A stretch of DNA of 64,000 nucleotides from Rebecca billardiae RCC1528 (Eukaryota > Haptophyta): contig OZ251226.1 in the NCBI GenBank assembly GCA_965240325.2, positions 1,302,001-1,366,000 on the forward strand. Direction: 5' to 3'. Below, one piece after another: positions 1-16,062 of the stretch. Made by a program: the position numbers and the translations under genes. The notes below the pieces were generated by a model. It had not been told where the DNA came from. It ran no database searches and worked only from the letters and a program-made list of their open reading frames with translations. Within the stretch, counting starts at the first letter, position 1, and each line of letters starts with the position of its first letter.

Positions 1-1194
1 GCTTACAAAGATTCAGTCGTGAGTTCCTGTTTGAGTTCACTCAGTTCACAGTGTAAGTTCACTGATCATCCGGTATAATAGTTGTAACTTGTATACCCAT
101 TACCCGTGCCACCCGCGTCCCATCCAGGAAGCCGGAACCCGCTGAGCCCGATTAGTCCCCGCTCGGACCCGGGGGCGGGGGCTGAGCGACTTTATTGTGC
201 TTGACCTGCGCTGGTTGAGACCTGTATATATGGCGAGATTGCTCGGGTCGAGATCATTGACGCAGGCGTTAATCTCGCTTGAGGCCTGCTCATGCTGGTC
301 GAGAACCAACCCGTCTCCGCAACCGTGAGTGCCAACCGTCGCCGATGGCGATGGTGATGCTAGCGCCGTCTGTAGGGGGTCCATGACAGCAGCCCACTGA
401 TTTGTGATTTTCGACAACCATGCGATTTAGGTGTCTGACGAGCGAGGCGCTTGCGAAGGCACCCACAAATATGTCCCGGAACCCAGCCCAGCCGTCAGAA
501 GCACGCAAAACCGACTCACCGCGTGCCGTCGCGCGGTCGTGCGCACGCGCCAGCTGCGCCACTGTGTCACATACAGATTCAGCCAAACGTCAACGACTTG
601 TTATGGCGGCTAAATGACGGTATATCGCCGAACTTACTTATTCATAACCGTTGCAACCCGCCCAAATAAAATTACGGCGGAATTGCTGATGTTTAGAAGG
701 CACGATGAGTGCGCGTAGAGGGCGAGGAAAAACTACTCCAAGATCGAGCATGTTACCCATTTAATTAGAGACACGTACCCGTATATATGCACATATCTAC
801 CCGCTTATTATATATAATGCGGGTGTGTTTTAAATATATATTCAGGGTGCTGTCAATATGAGGGTACCTTGTTCACTATTCGTGCTGGGTCATCCGAATA
901 GGCCGCGCCGCCGCGCGGAGACGGCGGGCTCATGCCACTCGAACCGTGCCGCAGCAGGCCCGGACGGACCTGATGCGGGCGGCGGGCTGCGTGCCGAAGC
1001 ACACTACCAAGCCCACCTCTGAGCATGCCACCATCCCCATAGTCGTGAGAGAGTCCTCCGCCATCGAGGCTTGCGTGCGCAGACTAGCAGTCGCCGCCGC
1101 CGAGCTTGCCGCGGTCCGTTCGGCGACTTCCGTGCCCGTGCTCTGTGTCACCGGCGTCGTCGCCGTTCGTCGTACCCTAGCCCACGCGAGGGCG
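1..1194. other. gene-free stretch
   Basis: I see no supportable gene. The stretch mixes moderate-GC unique sequence with an AT-rich patch at about 770-850. Short open frames on both strands lack recognisable domains, plausible starts or protein-like composition. Confidence 0.6.
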
Positions 1195-2511
1195 TCACCG
1201 GTCCACCAGTACTGCGGCGGACTGCGCGCGCTTCGCCGCGCGCTCGCCCTCGAGCTCCGCCGCTCTCCTCTCGCGCTCGAACTCGGCGCAGTCGGCAGCC
1301 ATGGCAGCCCGCTCGGCCGCAGCTCGATCTGTGCCCCCGCTCGGTTGCGTTGGCGCGCAAGCTGGCGCGCGCAGCGTCGGCGACGGCGCGCGCGATCGCC
1401 TTGCGCGACGAGTTCAGCTCCACCTGCTACTCCGTCAGGCGCACCTGCTGCTCCAAGATGATCGCGTGCTCAGCAGGAGTCACGCGCTGCTCGTGCAGCT
1501 GCACCTGCACGCGGCCTGCTGCGGACGCGCGCGGCGCGCTGGCGTCGGGGGGCGAGTAGAGGTCGCGGAAGGGGCAGCTGTCGTCGCCGGCGCCCAGCGA
1601 CATGTCGTCGACATCCAGCTCCGCCTTCCTCTCCGCCGCCGACGCGCCCTGCTTCCGGCTCAGGATGCGCTCCATGTCCTCGTGCTTGCCCTTCCACCAC
1701 CTGTGCACGGTCATCAGCCAGATGCCGATCACCTCGAGCCGCGGCGAGTCGTGGCGCAACGAGATGCCGAGCGCATCCACGCAGACGAGCGTGAGCGCCT
1801 TGGGCTTCTTCGTCCGACCGTCGCGCGCGGTCTGGGCGCACGCAGGGGTGAACACTCTGACCAACGGCTTGTGCTTCTTCGAGTTCTCAAGCATGAGCTC
1901 CACGAGACCACGAGCGTGCGGAGGAGGTCGAGGAGCATGAAGTCGAGCACCGATGCGTACCGCGGGCGAGTGCCGGCCACGCGCCAGCTGGTCGAGGGCT
2001 GTAGCACGTGGATGGCGCGCGCCGCCACCGCCGTCTCCTCGAGCTGCTGCGCGCTGACGTTGACGTCAGGCCGTAGCTCGGGCCTGCACGGTTGCTCACA
2101 GTCGAGGCCGTCCGCGGAGGAGGCGAGCCCCTCGGCGGTGCCGGCAGGGACCTCGGGCGGGTCGCACACACCCATAGGCACGCGTGCATCATCATCTGCC
2201 GCGCCCTGGACCTCGTCATGCCCGGCACAGCGGTCCGCAAGTTGGTCGGCGGCAGCTGGCCCTTGCGGCAGAGGCGTCGCGGGCACGTCCGAGGGCGAGA
2301 TGGCAGCGACGGGTGGGGAAGGAGACAGTGTCCAGTCGTTGTCGATGCCCATCCCACCATATTGCGCATGTTCGTCTCCGTATTGCTCTCCTGCACGTGC
2401 TCCTAGGACGCGCTCCTTGGTCGCGAGCAGCACACGTCGAGCACGCAGATTCAAATGATGAAGCACGAGCGTCGTTTGGCCAGCGACTCCCAGCGAGAGC
2501 CCGGTCCACAC
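1195..2511 (-). pseudogene. decayed gene for a coiled-coil protein, three or more disabling changes
   Basis: Reading the minus strand across three frames gives one coherent protein: an acidic N-terminal part from about 2352, a helical middle (LDFMLLDLLRTLV, then ELMLENSKKHKPLVRVF, then IGIWLMTVHRWWKGKHEDM) and a charged coiled-coil tail (EFERERRAAELEGERAAKRA) ending in TGA at 1197-1195. Three changes break it. An 8-bp tandem duplication at 1900-1915 shifts the frame inside the helical part. A TAG at 1429-1427 replaces a likely CAG in a run that otherwise reads RLTE-QVELNSSRKA. A shift in the G run near 1340 separates NATER from DRAAAERAAM. The family is not recognised; the 5' end is uncertain because no good ATG lies upstream of 2352. 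It could alternatively be a live gene in a poor assembly, but three independent lesions argue for decay. Confidence 0.5.
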
Positions 2512-2923
2512 GAACCGTGGCTACGTGTCCGTGTCCACCGAGTCGCTCGGCGAGGCGCCTGCGCCGATGTGGGCGCGCCCAATGGCGAGCGGACGGCCGT
2601 CGACGAGGGCCATCAGCCTTGCCGACCCCGTTCAGAGCTCCGCTCCCGCGCCGGGCCGAGCCGAGCGCGGATTTGGAATCTGCCGATCGCGAAAACACGC
2701 CGAACAAGTTCTGAAAAGGAAAAGAAAAGAAATCAAAACTCGATTTAATCAGATGGACCCCCTACCGTCTGGAAGTTTCATCATATTATGACACATGTAA
2801 TAAGGAGAAAAAATGCCTTATCGTCAAGGAGCTTTCCGCTTTCTAAAGCTCATTCAGGCCGGGCCAATAAGAATTTGCGAGATGACATGTAATACGGAGA
2901 AAAAATGCCTATATATATATATC

Positions 2924-2926
<3 letters not shown>
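2512..2926. other. gene-free stretch
   Basis: No gene seen. The 3' part is A-rich and contains two imperfect copies of a short motif (AATAAGGAGAAAAAATGCCT near 2800 and a similar one near 2895) just before the microsatellite. Confidence 0.5.
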
Positions 2927-3422
<496 letters not shown>

Positions 3423-3434
3423 CCTCTCCCAACC

Positions 3435-4171
3435 GGTCCAGACCTCAGGATTATCGGTAGATCTGCACGCCAGTGGGCGGCCCACTGGCGTGCAGATTTC
3501 GGGTTTCGTCAGGTTGGCGCGCGCTGGGGCGGACGCTCCCGCCGCCACCTCGCTCTCGCCTTCCGCCGCCAGGGCGAGGCCGCGCGAAGTCCAGTAGATC
3601 TTCCGATGGGACGCAGCGGGGCGGTAGCGAAGCGGTGAACTACTGTCGCTTGCGCGTGGCGCAGCGCTTCGCGCCCTCGCACCTCGACGGTCAGCTGCAG
3701 GCCCGCGAGAGCGCGAGCGTGCGCCGCCGCCACATTCAGCCAGAGCCATGCCGCGCCTTGCCTGCCGAGGCAGCAAAGAGGCACGCACGTGAAGCCGCTG
3801 GGCACCATGGCGCGCGCCCACGACCGTACTGTCACATGGCTCACGCCGTCCTGGGATGCGCGCCTCGGGTTGCGCTCAGCGCGCGCATACTTTGCGGGGA
3901 CGACAGCACGGCTGAAGCCGAGAGGCGGCGCACACGCCCGTGCGGGCTCAAGGCGCCGAGAAGATGGTCAGACGCGAGTTGCCCGGCTCAGGGCGGCGCA
4001 GAAAGGCCCTATGCCTCTGCCCGACCGCGTGCGCCATCGCCGCGTGCACGTCTACGACTGCGGCGGCGCGGCAGCGGGCGGCGCCTCGCGGCGGATGGCT
4101 GTGGCGGGCGCACGCGGCGGGTTTTGAATTTCTCTCATTTTCCGCGTTTCCCAAATCCTGAGGTCTGGACC
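3435..4171. repeat. 737-bp segment bounded by 18-bp inverted repeats, with an internal palindrome
   Basis: GGTCCAGACCTCAGGATT at 3435-3452 is the exact reverse complement of 4154-4171. Inside, 3461-3478 and 3480-3497 form an 18-bp perfect palindrome with a one-base centre. No transposase-like frame lies inside and no clear target duplication flanks it, so a non-autonomous DNA element is only a guess. Confidence 0.5.
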
Positions 4172-9064
<4,893 letters not shown>

Positions 9065-9329
9065 CCCTCATGATTCAGCCGTCTGAACTGTTACCGTGCG
9101 TGACGCTAGACCTGATGCTAGCTGCATCATCATATGTGCGCAGGGCTTGCGGCCGCCTCACGTGGCGCGCCAGCGCCCGTCGTCGTCCTCGCCCCACCGT
9201 CGGCGTCGTCCACAAAACGTCGTCGTCCGAACTCACCACCCAGGCACCCACACTCCACAGTGCTGGCGAAAATAACATCCATATCAATAATGGCGGGGGC
9301 CGTTAATAAACTGCTGACGAGTGCTGAAT

Positions 9330-10045
9330 CAAGGGCGGTAAGGGCTGCGAACTCCCAGTGCCGCGAGTGAGAGGAGGTTGGGTGCGCGCCATGCCGCCAC
9401 GCGCTGCCGCACACGAGCTTGATCACGTTCCACGCGGCTGCTGAAAGGTGCTCGTCGAGCATTCCTCGGCCATCAGAAATGAGCTTGGATATTAGCGGCT
9501 GTGAGCGCATATCAGTGCGAGAAATACGACGACTTGGGGACTCTTGTGCCATCATAGGATGCCAGTCGTTCACACATCAGTGGTCTGCGCATGTCTATCG
9601 CGCTTTGCTGCCTTCCCATGATCGTCTCAACGTGAGCATGTTCAAACTTATTGGCATATTAGTGCACACTCGACAGCATGAAAACGCGGGCGCGCCGACC
9701 CATGCGGGCGTCAGCGCGGCGGCACGCGGCGGCATGGCGCGCGCCCATCATACGCGAGCCTCGCCCCGGGCGCACGCCCGACCCGCGCCGACCGCACCGC
9801 ACACCGCGCACGCGCCAGCGGCTGGCGCGTGGCCACACGGCTGGATGTTGGTGCGGCGCGCGGGCGCGGGCTGGCCTGAGGCACGGCGAGGGCGCCGGCG
9901 AGCGCGGCGCGCGGCGTGGGAGGGTACTACGTGCTGTCTAGCAGGCGACCAACCACGCGCGCCGTGTCCGCGCCCGCTGCCGCGGGCGCAGGAGCACGCG
10001 GCGTGCGCACCCCACGCGCCCTCCAGGGCGGCCTCCCAGGAGAGT
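9330..10045 (+). repeat. segmental repeat, left copy
   Basis: It includes GAACTCCCAGTGCCGCGAGT, a central ~300-bp part (AACACGAGCTTGATC to GCATGAAAACGCG, with small differences between copies) and a very GC-rich ~330-bp part ending CCCTCCAGGGCGGC. The same order is found inverted at about 11640-12320, and the GC-rich part recurs directly at 12305-12632. Its right end abuts glycosyltransferase copy 1. No protein-coding potential is recognised. Confidence 0.8.
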
Positions 10046-10065
10046 CACTATGGCGTCGTCGAGCG

Positions 10066-11241
10066 ATGGCGTCGTCACTCGTCAACTCGTGTGCTGGTGA
10101 TGGTGGTCGATGTCCGCGCACACGATCAGCTGATCGTGCTGTCCTGGCTGTGTGCTGCCTGCTTCCGATGGCATGGGCTGGAGACGACGCCGCACGGCTG
10201 CATCACGCCGGCGCCAGTGCCCCGACTCGCGTGGTCGCCACGCTCGGCACCATTCCGGGTCGGGACCCGTCAGACGCCATCGCGAGCCTCCTGGGGCAAC
10301 AGCCGGCCCTCGACGCCATCCACGTCACCCTGGGCGGGAGCTCGAAGTTCAATCTGACGACACCGCCGGAGCCGTCCGCCGCTTTGCTCGCCGCCGTCCG
10401 CGCTGGTCTCGGGCGCGTGCATCTCCACAGCCTCGAGCTCAGCGAGGACACCGGACCGGCAGACAAGTACCTGCGCACACTGCGCGTGGAGCGCGAGCCC
10501 ACGACGGTTGTGCTGGTCGTGGACGACGACCATAAATATGCGCCATCGTTTGCGAACGTGCTGGTAGACGAGCTCACGACGCGTGGACGTGGACATGCTG
10601 TCGGTGGCTCGGGCGCCGTCTTTGCAGACAACATTGCGCGACACCGCTTCTGCTTGGGGAGCACGAATCGTTCGTGCGCCGAGCAGATGACTCGGAAATG
10701 TGTGGACCCTGACAGCGGGACTACTGTGTATACACGCAGTCTGCGCGAGGGCTGTGCGCGCAGCGCAGAAGTGCTTCACGGCTTCTGCGGCATTGCATTC
10801 TGGCGCGGAGACATCAACGCGAGCCGGCTGGACGCGTTGGTGCGCGCGGTGCCTGGTGGGCCGCACAACTGGGACGACGACCTGCTCCTCGCGACCGAGA
10901 TGCTTCGCGCGGGTGTGCAACGGTGGACGGTGGGCGTGCCGGTCCCGGTTATCACACCTGCTGCATTCGTGCATCCACTCAGCAGCTCCACCGAGCATCG
11001 GTGTGCTGGGTTTGGGCGCACTTTTCGCTACGCGCTCAAAAACCAGTTCGGGGTGCGATGGCTGCAGCAGCACTGGCAGGCATGGACGCACGTGAATATG
11101 TCCACGCTGGCGGTTGGAGACGATGCCCTGGAGGAGCTCTTCACCACGTGCTTGTCTGACCTCGTTCTGCATGAACAGAAGCGTGCGCAACGCGCTGCAG
11201 AAAGGCGCGAACGCAAGCGCTCGGCGCGGCCACTTCTCTGA
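10066..11241 (+). CDS. secreted or Golgi-lumen glycosyltransferase-like protein, copy 1
   Basis: A 391-residue protein. Residues about 23-38 are hydrophobic (AVLAVCCLLPMAWA) followed by GDD, which looks like a signal peptide or short anchor. The rest resembles GT-A glycosyltransferases: TLGTIPGRDPSDAIASLLGQ near residue 60, EDTGPADKY near 127, then VVDDD at 151-155 followed by a Y-x-P stretch, the usual nucleotide-sugar and metal-binding pattern, and NWDDDLLLA at 268-275. Two close paralogues lie at 18111-19337 and 19478-20713. The start at 10066 is chosen because all three copies share MASSLVNS; the frame is open further upstream into the repeat. N-glycosylation sequons (NLT, NRS, NAS, NMS) fit luminal entry. 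The sugar and acceptor are unknown. Confidence 0.75.
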   Translation: MASSLVNSCAGDGGRCPRTRSADRAVLAVCCLLPMAWAGDDAARLHHAGASAPTRVVATLGTIPGRDPSDAIASLLGQQPALDAIHVTLGGSSKFNLTTPPEPSAALLAAVRAGLGRVHLHSLELSEDTGPADKYLRTLRVEREPTTVVLVVDDDHKYAPSFANVLVDELTTRGRGHAVGGSGAVFADNIARHRFCLGSTNRSCAEQMTRKCVDPDSGTTVYTRSLREGCARSAEVLHGFCGIAFWRGDINASRLDALVRAVPGGPHNWDDDLLLATEMLRAGVQRWTVGVPVPVITPAAFVHPLSSSTEHRCAGFGRTFRYALKNQFGVRWLQQHWQAWTHVNMSTLAVGDDALEELFTTCLSDLVLHEQKRAQRAAERRERKRSARPLL

Positions 11242-11367
11242 GTTCTCATCCAGTGCGGAGCGTTGCGCCAGCTGGACAAACGCGAAGGACCCAAGCTGCA
11301 GAAATCATGCGCATGTGGTGGGTAGTTTACACATATAGTGTCACAGATGACTTTATAATCGCGAGCC

Positions 11368-11409
11368 CCGCTCGCATTGGTTGTTCTGTAAGAACAAGCA
11401 TGCGAGCGG
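11368..11409. repeat. stem-loop 127 bp after glycosyltransferase copy 1
   Basis: CCGCTCGCATTGGTTGTTCT pairs with AGAACAAGCATGCGAGCGG around a GTA loop, with one bulge and one mismatch. It begins just after the point (11354) where similarity to the 3' fragment at 16169-16400 stops. Confidence 0.6.
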
Positions 11410-11639
11410 AGCGAGTTTTCCGGTAGGACACGCGAAGTCCGGTGATTCTTACAAGGTTGATGGCCTTCCAATAGGTATCCCGAGGAATACAGTTTAGTCA
11501 GATCCCAATTGGGGCCAACGGTTTTTCGTGCAATCTGTCAGTCAACTCCCCCAGCTACGTCCCCGGGAACAGCAAGAGATGTAGTGATGATGATGATTCA
11601 AAGGTCGGATCAAGGGTCCGGAGTGTCGGATCCCTCCTC

Positions 11640-12320
11640 GCAAGGGCTGCGAACTCTGCCGCGCCGGTGAGAGGAGGTTGGGTATCGATCTCCTGGGGCG
11701 CCGCCCTGGAGGGCGCGTGGGGTGCGCACGCCGCGTGCTCCTGCGCCCGCGGCAGCGGGCGCGGACACGGCGCGCGTGGTTGGTCGCATGCTAGACAGCA
11801 CGTAGTGCCCTCCCACGCCGCGCGCCGCGCTCGCCGGCGCCCTCGCCGTGCCTCAGGCCAGCCCGCGCCCGCGCGCCGCACCAAGAGCCAGCCGTGGCCA
11901 CGCGCCAGCCGCCAGCGCGCGCGCGGTGCGCGGTGCGGTCGGCGCGGGGCGGGCGCGCGCCCGGGGCGAGGCTCGTGTACGATCGGCGCGCGCCATGCCG
12001 CCACGCGCCGCCACGCTGGCGCCCGCATGGGTCGGCGCACGCGTTTTCATGCTGTCGAGTGTGCATTGGCCAAGTTTGAAAATGCTCATGTTGAGACGAT
12101 CACGGGAAGGCAGCGAAGCGCGATAGACATGCGCAGACCACTGATGTGTGAACGATTGGCATCCTATGATGGCGCAAGAGTCCCCAAGTCGTCGCATTCC
12201 TCGCACTGACGCGCTCACAGCCGCTTGTCCAAGCTCATTTCTGATGGCTGAGGAATGCTCGACGAGCACCCATCAGCAGCCGCGTGGAACGTGATCAAGC
12301 TCGTGTTCGGCGACGCGTGG
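11640..12320 (-). repeat. segmental repeat, inverted copy
   Basis: Reverse complement of most of 9330-10045 with scattered differences. With the left copy it encloses glycosyltransferase copy 1 in an inverted repeat with arms of about 650 bp. Its outer end lies head to head with the third copy at about 12310. Confidence 0.8.
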
Positions 12321-12730
12321 CGGCATGGCGCGCGCCGATCGTACACGAGCCTCGCCCCGGGCGCGCGCCCGCCCCGCGCCGACCGCACCGCACACCGCGC
12401 GCGCGCCGGCGGCTGGCGCGTGGCTACAACTGGATCTTGGTGCGGCGCGCGGGCGCGGGCTGGCCTGAGGCACGGCGAGGGCGCCGGCGAGCGCGGCGCG
12501 CGGCGTGGGGGGGTACTACGTGCTGTCTAGCATGCGACCAACCACGCGCGCCGTGTCCGCGCCCGCTGCCGCGGGCGCAGGAGCACGCGGCGTGCGCACC
12601 CCACGCGCCCTCCAGGGCGGCGCCCCAGGAGACATAGCCGCTGCGCCGCGAGGGCGCACGAGTTGATCGATACCCAACCTCCTCTCACTCGCGGCACTGG
12701 GAGTTAGCAGCCCTGACCGCCCTTGCTCCA
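12305..12730 (+). repeat. segmental repeat, third partial and rearranged copy
   Basis: 12305-12632 matches the GC-rich part of 9718-10045 directly. 12670-12725 matches 9335-9380 in reverse orientation (ACCCAACCTCCTCTCACTCG). The middle unit is missing. Confidence 0.75.
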
Positions 12731-12742
12731 CCGGCTCGTTCC

Positions 12743-13575
12743 TCACGGTTCGGCAAGAGAGCAAGGACCCGTGAAGGTGCTTACATCAGTTGCTCGCTCC
12801 TTCATGAGATCGGTGCGCAGTGATCGGTGAAGGAGTGAGGACTGATGATGTATGAGCTGAGGAAGCCGGACAAACACCAAGCAAGCAGTGCCGGACCGCC
12901 ACGGTTCGGCAAGAGAGCAGGACCCGTGAAGGTGCTTACATCAGTTGCTCGCTCCCTTCATGAGATCGGTGCGCAGTGATCGCGGTGAAGGAGTGAGGAC
13001 TGATGATGTATGAGCTGAGGAAGCCGGACAAACACCAAGCAAGCAGTGCCGGACCGCCACGGTTCACGGCAAGAGAGCAAGGACCCGTGAAGGTGCTTAC
13101 ACCCGTGAAGGTGCTTACATCAGTTGCTCGCTGCCTTCATGAGATCGGTGCGCAGTGATCGGTGAAGGAGTGAGGACTGATGATGTATGAGCTGAGGAAG
13201 CCGGACAAACACCAAGCAAGCAGTGCCGGACCGCCACGGTTCGGCAAGAGAGCAGGACCAGTGAAGGTGCTTACATCAGTTGCTCGCTCCCTTCATGAGA
13301 TCGGTGCGCAGTGATCGCGGTGAAGGAGTGAGGACTGATGATGTATGAGCTGAGGAAGCCGGACAAACACCAAGCAAGCAGTGCCGGACCGCCACGGTTC
13401 ATATCACTACAAGAGAGCAAGGACCCGTGAAGGTGCTTACACCAGTGAAGGTGCTTACATCAGTTGCTCGCTCCCTTCATGAGATCGGTGCGCAGTGATC
13501 GGTGAAGGAGTGAGGACTGATGATGTATGAGCTGAGGAAGCCGGACAAACACCAAGCAAGCAGTGCCGGACCGCC
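12743..13575 (+). repeat. five-unit tandem array, period 158/177 bp
   Basis: Units start near 12744, 12901, 13059, 13236 and 13394, each beginning ACGGTTC and containing GTGAAGGTGCTTACATCAGT, CTTCATGAGATCGGTGCGCA and GATGATGTATGAGCTGAGGA. The third and fifth units are longer because the GTGAAGGTGCTTACA part is doubled. A diverged sixth unit lies at about 14990-15145. Confidence 0.95.
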
Positions 13576-14115
13576 CCGGCCGGCGGTGCGGAAGCACTGC
13601 GCAGGCGGGTCTACCGGATGCTTCGTGGCGCCCTCGCCAAGGCGCGCGCTTCTTGCGGCCGCAGATCTCCCAGTGGATGCGGCGCGTGGTCGGTGCCAAG
13701 GCGCATGCGGAATAGTGTGCGCCCCTCGTACCTGAACCTCACCCCGGCTGCTCGCCGGACCCAGCGCCATGACCGCTGCGCGCACCGCGTGCGCGTGCGG
13801 CTCGCCGAGTCTGCGGACGCTTCGTGGCAAACCGCGGGCGGTCAGAAGGATGCAGCAGCTTCGGGAGGTGCCGCATCGGAGTGCCTGCTGCTTCGAGCTG
13901 CTGGTTCTTGCTTCTCCCACCACCTGCGAGCACTCCCACCACCTGCGCGCTTGCTTCTCCCACCACTCCTGCGCGCTTGCGTCTGCTTGCTTGGCCGTCC
14001 CGCCACCTGCGCGCTTGTTTCTTGCGTGCAGCAGTACCATACCATGCACGCAGCAGTACCATACCATGCGCACAGCAGTGCCATACCATGCGCGCAGCAG
14101 TACCGCCAGTACCAT
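13502..14115 (+). repeat. long direct duplication, copy A
   Basis: It begins in the last tandem unit, continues through GATGCTTCGTGGCGCCCTCG and a CACCTGCG-rich part, and ends in the first minisatellite units. It matches 15060-15690 with small indels. Open frames in it are broken differently in the two copies, so it is not treated as a gene. Confidence 0.9.
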
Positions 14116-14905
14116 ACCATCATGCGTGCAGCAGTATCATACCATGCCGCGCGGCACGGTACCATACCATGCGCGCAGCAGCAGTACATACCACCATGTG
14201 TGCAGCAGTACCATACCGCCATCATGCGCACAGCAGTACCATACCATGCGCGCAGCAGTACCATACCATCATGTGCGCAGCAGTACCTACCATGCATGCA
14301 GCAGTACCATACCATGCGCGCAGCAGTAGGCCATAACATACCATGCAGTACCATATACCATGCACACCGAGCGAGCAGTACCACACTACAGTGCGCGCAG
14401 CAGTACCATACCATGCGCGCCGCAGTACCATACCATGCGAGCAGCAGTACCATACCATCATGCGTGCAGCAGTACCATACTACCATGCTTGCAGCAGTAC
14501 CATACCATGTGCACAGCGGTGCCATACCATGCCATGTGAGTGCCATGGATACCATGCGCCCAGCAGTACCATAGTCCATACCATGTGTGCCGGCAGTACC
14601 ATATGGCACTACTGCACGCATGGTAGGGATGGTACTGCTGCACGCATGGTATGGTACTGCGCTGCAAGCATGGTCGTATGGTACTGCTGCGTGCATGATG
14701 GTATGGTACTGCTGCGCGCATGGTATGGTACTGCTGCGCACATGGTATGGTACTGCTGTGCGCATGGTAGTATGGTACTGCTGCACGCATGATGGCCGTA
14801 CTGCTGCGCGCATGATGGTATGGTACTCAGCTGCGAGCATGGTATGGTACTGCTGCGCGCATGCGGTATGGCAATGGTACTGCTGTGTGCATGGTACACT
14901 GTACA
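14028..14905. repeat. minisatellite array that reverses polarity at its centre
   Basis: From 14028 to about 14600 the ~20-22-bp unit reads GCAGCAGTACCATACCATGC with variants. From about 14606 to 14905 it reads as the reverse complement (GGTATGGTACTGCTGCGCGC). The switch is at a CCATATGG core at 14599-14606. Frames of QYHTMRAAVPYHA type are repeat by-products. Confidence 0.95.
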
Positions 14906-15059
14906 GTATGAAGCTGCGGAGAGAGCAAGGACCTGTGAAGGTTCCTCAGTTCAGCTTCCTCTCGGTTGCTTCCGGTTCCTCACTGTTTCAAGAGAGCAAG
15001 GACCTGTGAAGGTGCTTCAGCTTCCTCCGTTGCTCGCTCCCTTCATGAGATCGGTGCGC

Positions 15060-15690
15060 AGTGATCGGTGAAGGAGTGAGGACTGATGATGTATGAGCTG
15101 AGGAAGCCGGACAAATACCAAGCAAGCAGTGCCGGACCGCCCCGGCCGGCGGTGCGGAAGCACTGCGCAGGCGGGTGGCGGGTCTACGATGCTTCGCCCT
15201 CGCCAAGGCGCGCGCTTCTTGCGGCCGCAGATCTCCCAGTGGATGCGGCGCGTGGTCGGTGCCAAGGCGCATGCGGAATAGTGTGTGCCCCTCGTACCTG
15301 AACCTCACCCCGGCTGCTCGCCGGACCCAGCGCCATGACCGCTGCGCGCACCGCGTGCGCGTGCGGCTCGTAGTCGCGGCCACGCTTCGTCTGCAAACCG
15401 CGGGCGGTCAGAAGGATGCAGCAGCTTCGGGAGGTGCCGCATCGGAGTGCCTGCTGCTTCGAGCTGCTGGTTCTTGCTTCTCCCACCACCTGCGAGCACT
15501 CCCACCACCTGCGCGCTTGCTTCTCCCACCACCTGCGCGCTTGCGTCTGCTTGCTTGGCTCCCACCACCTGCGCGCTTGTTTGTTTCTTGCGTGCAGCAG
15601 TACCATACCATGCACGCAGCAGTACCATACCATGCGCACAGCAGTGCCATACCATGCGCGCAGCAGTACCGCCAGTACCATACCAACATG
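15060..15690 (+). repeat. long direct duplication, copy B
   Basis: Second copy of 13502-14115, preceded by a diverged tandem unit. It has small indels relative to copy A (for example a repeated GGCGGGT near 15172 and a shorter GATGCTTCGCCCTCG). Confidence 0.9.
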
Positions 15691-15925
15691 CGTGCAGCAG
15701 TACCATACTGTACCATGCACGTGGCAGTACCATACCATGCGCGCAGCAGTACTTACCATACTGCTACCATGCGCGCAGCAGTACCATACCATCATGCGTG
15801 CAGCAGTACCATACCATACGACCATGTGAGTGCCATACCACGCGCCCAGCAGTACCATACCATGCGCGCAGCAGTACCGCCAGTACTCTGTCACTACCAT
15901 CATGCGTGCAGCAGTATTGATGATA
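15590..15925 (+). repeat. second minisatellite array, single polarity
   Basis: Same ~20-22-bp unit as at 14028, in forward orientation only, following duplication copy B. It ends at GCAGCAGTATTGATG. Confidence 0.95.
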
Positions 15926-15989
15926 ATGAAGTCGTGGTGGCCTGTGTGGCGCGCGGCGCTGACGGTCACGGAGCGGCCAGCGGGGCGAG

Positions 15990-16048
15990 CCCTGCATTCC
16001 GGTAGGACCGGGGTGAATGCAGCATTGCCGGGTGCAACCCGGCAATGC
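15990..16048. repeat. two adjacent hairpins
   Basis: 16022-16033 (GCATTGCCGGGT) and 16037-16048 (ACCCGGCAATGC) form a perfect 12-bp stem with a 3-base loop. Just upstream, CTGCATTCCGGT and ACCGGGGTGAATGCAG form an imperfect stem. Confidence 0.7.
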
Positions 16049-16062
16049 CCGCCTGAATGGTA

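Noticed and set aside
13618-15009. Open frames of up to 330 codons made of QYHTMRAAVPYHA-like repeats
   Set aside because: They are translations of the minisatellite on both strands and are broken differently in the two duplicated copies.
14028-15925. CRISPR-like array
   Set aside because: The units are contiguous, degenerate and without unique spacers, in a eukaryotic genome; this is a minisatellite.
15990-16048. Integron attC-like recombination site
   Set aside because: Paired hairpins are present, but no conserved core sites, integrase or cassettes; the context is eukaryotic.
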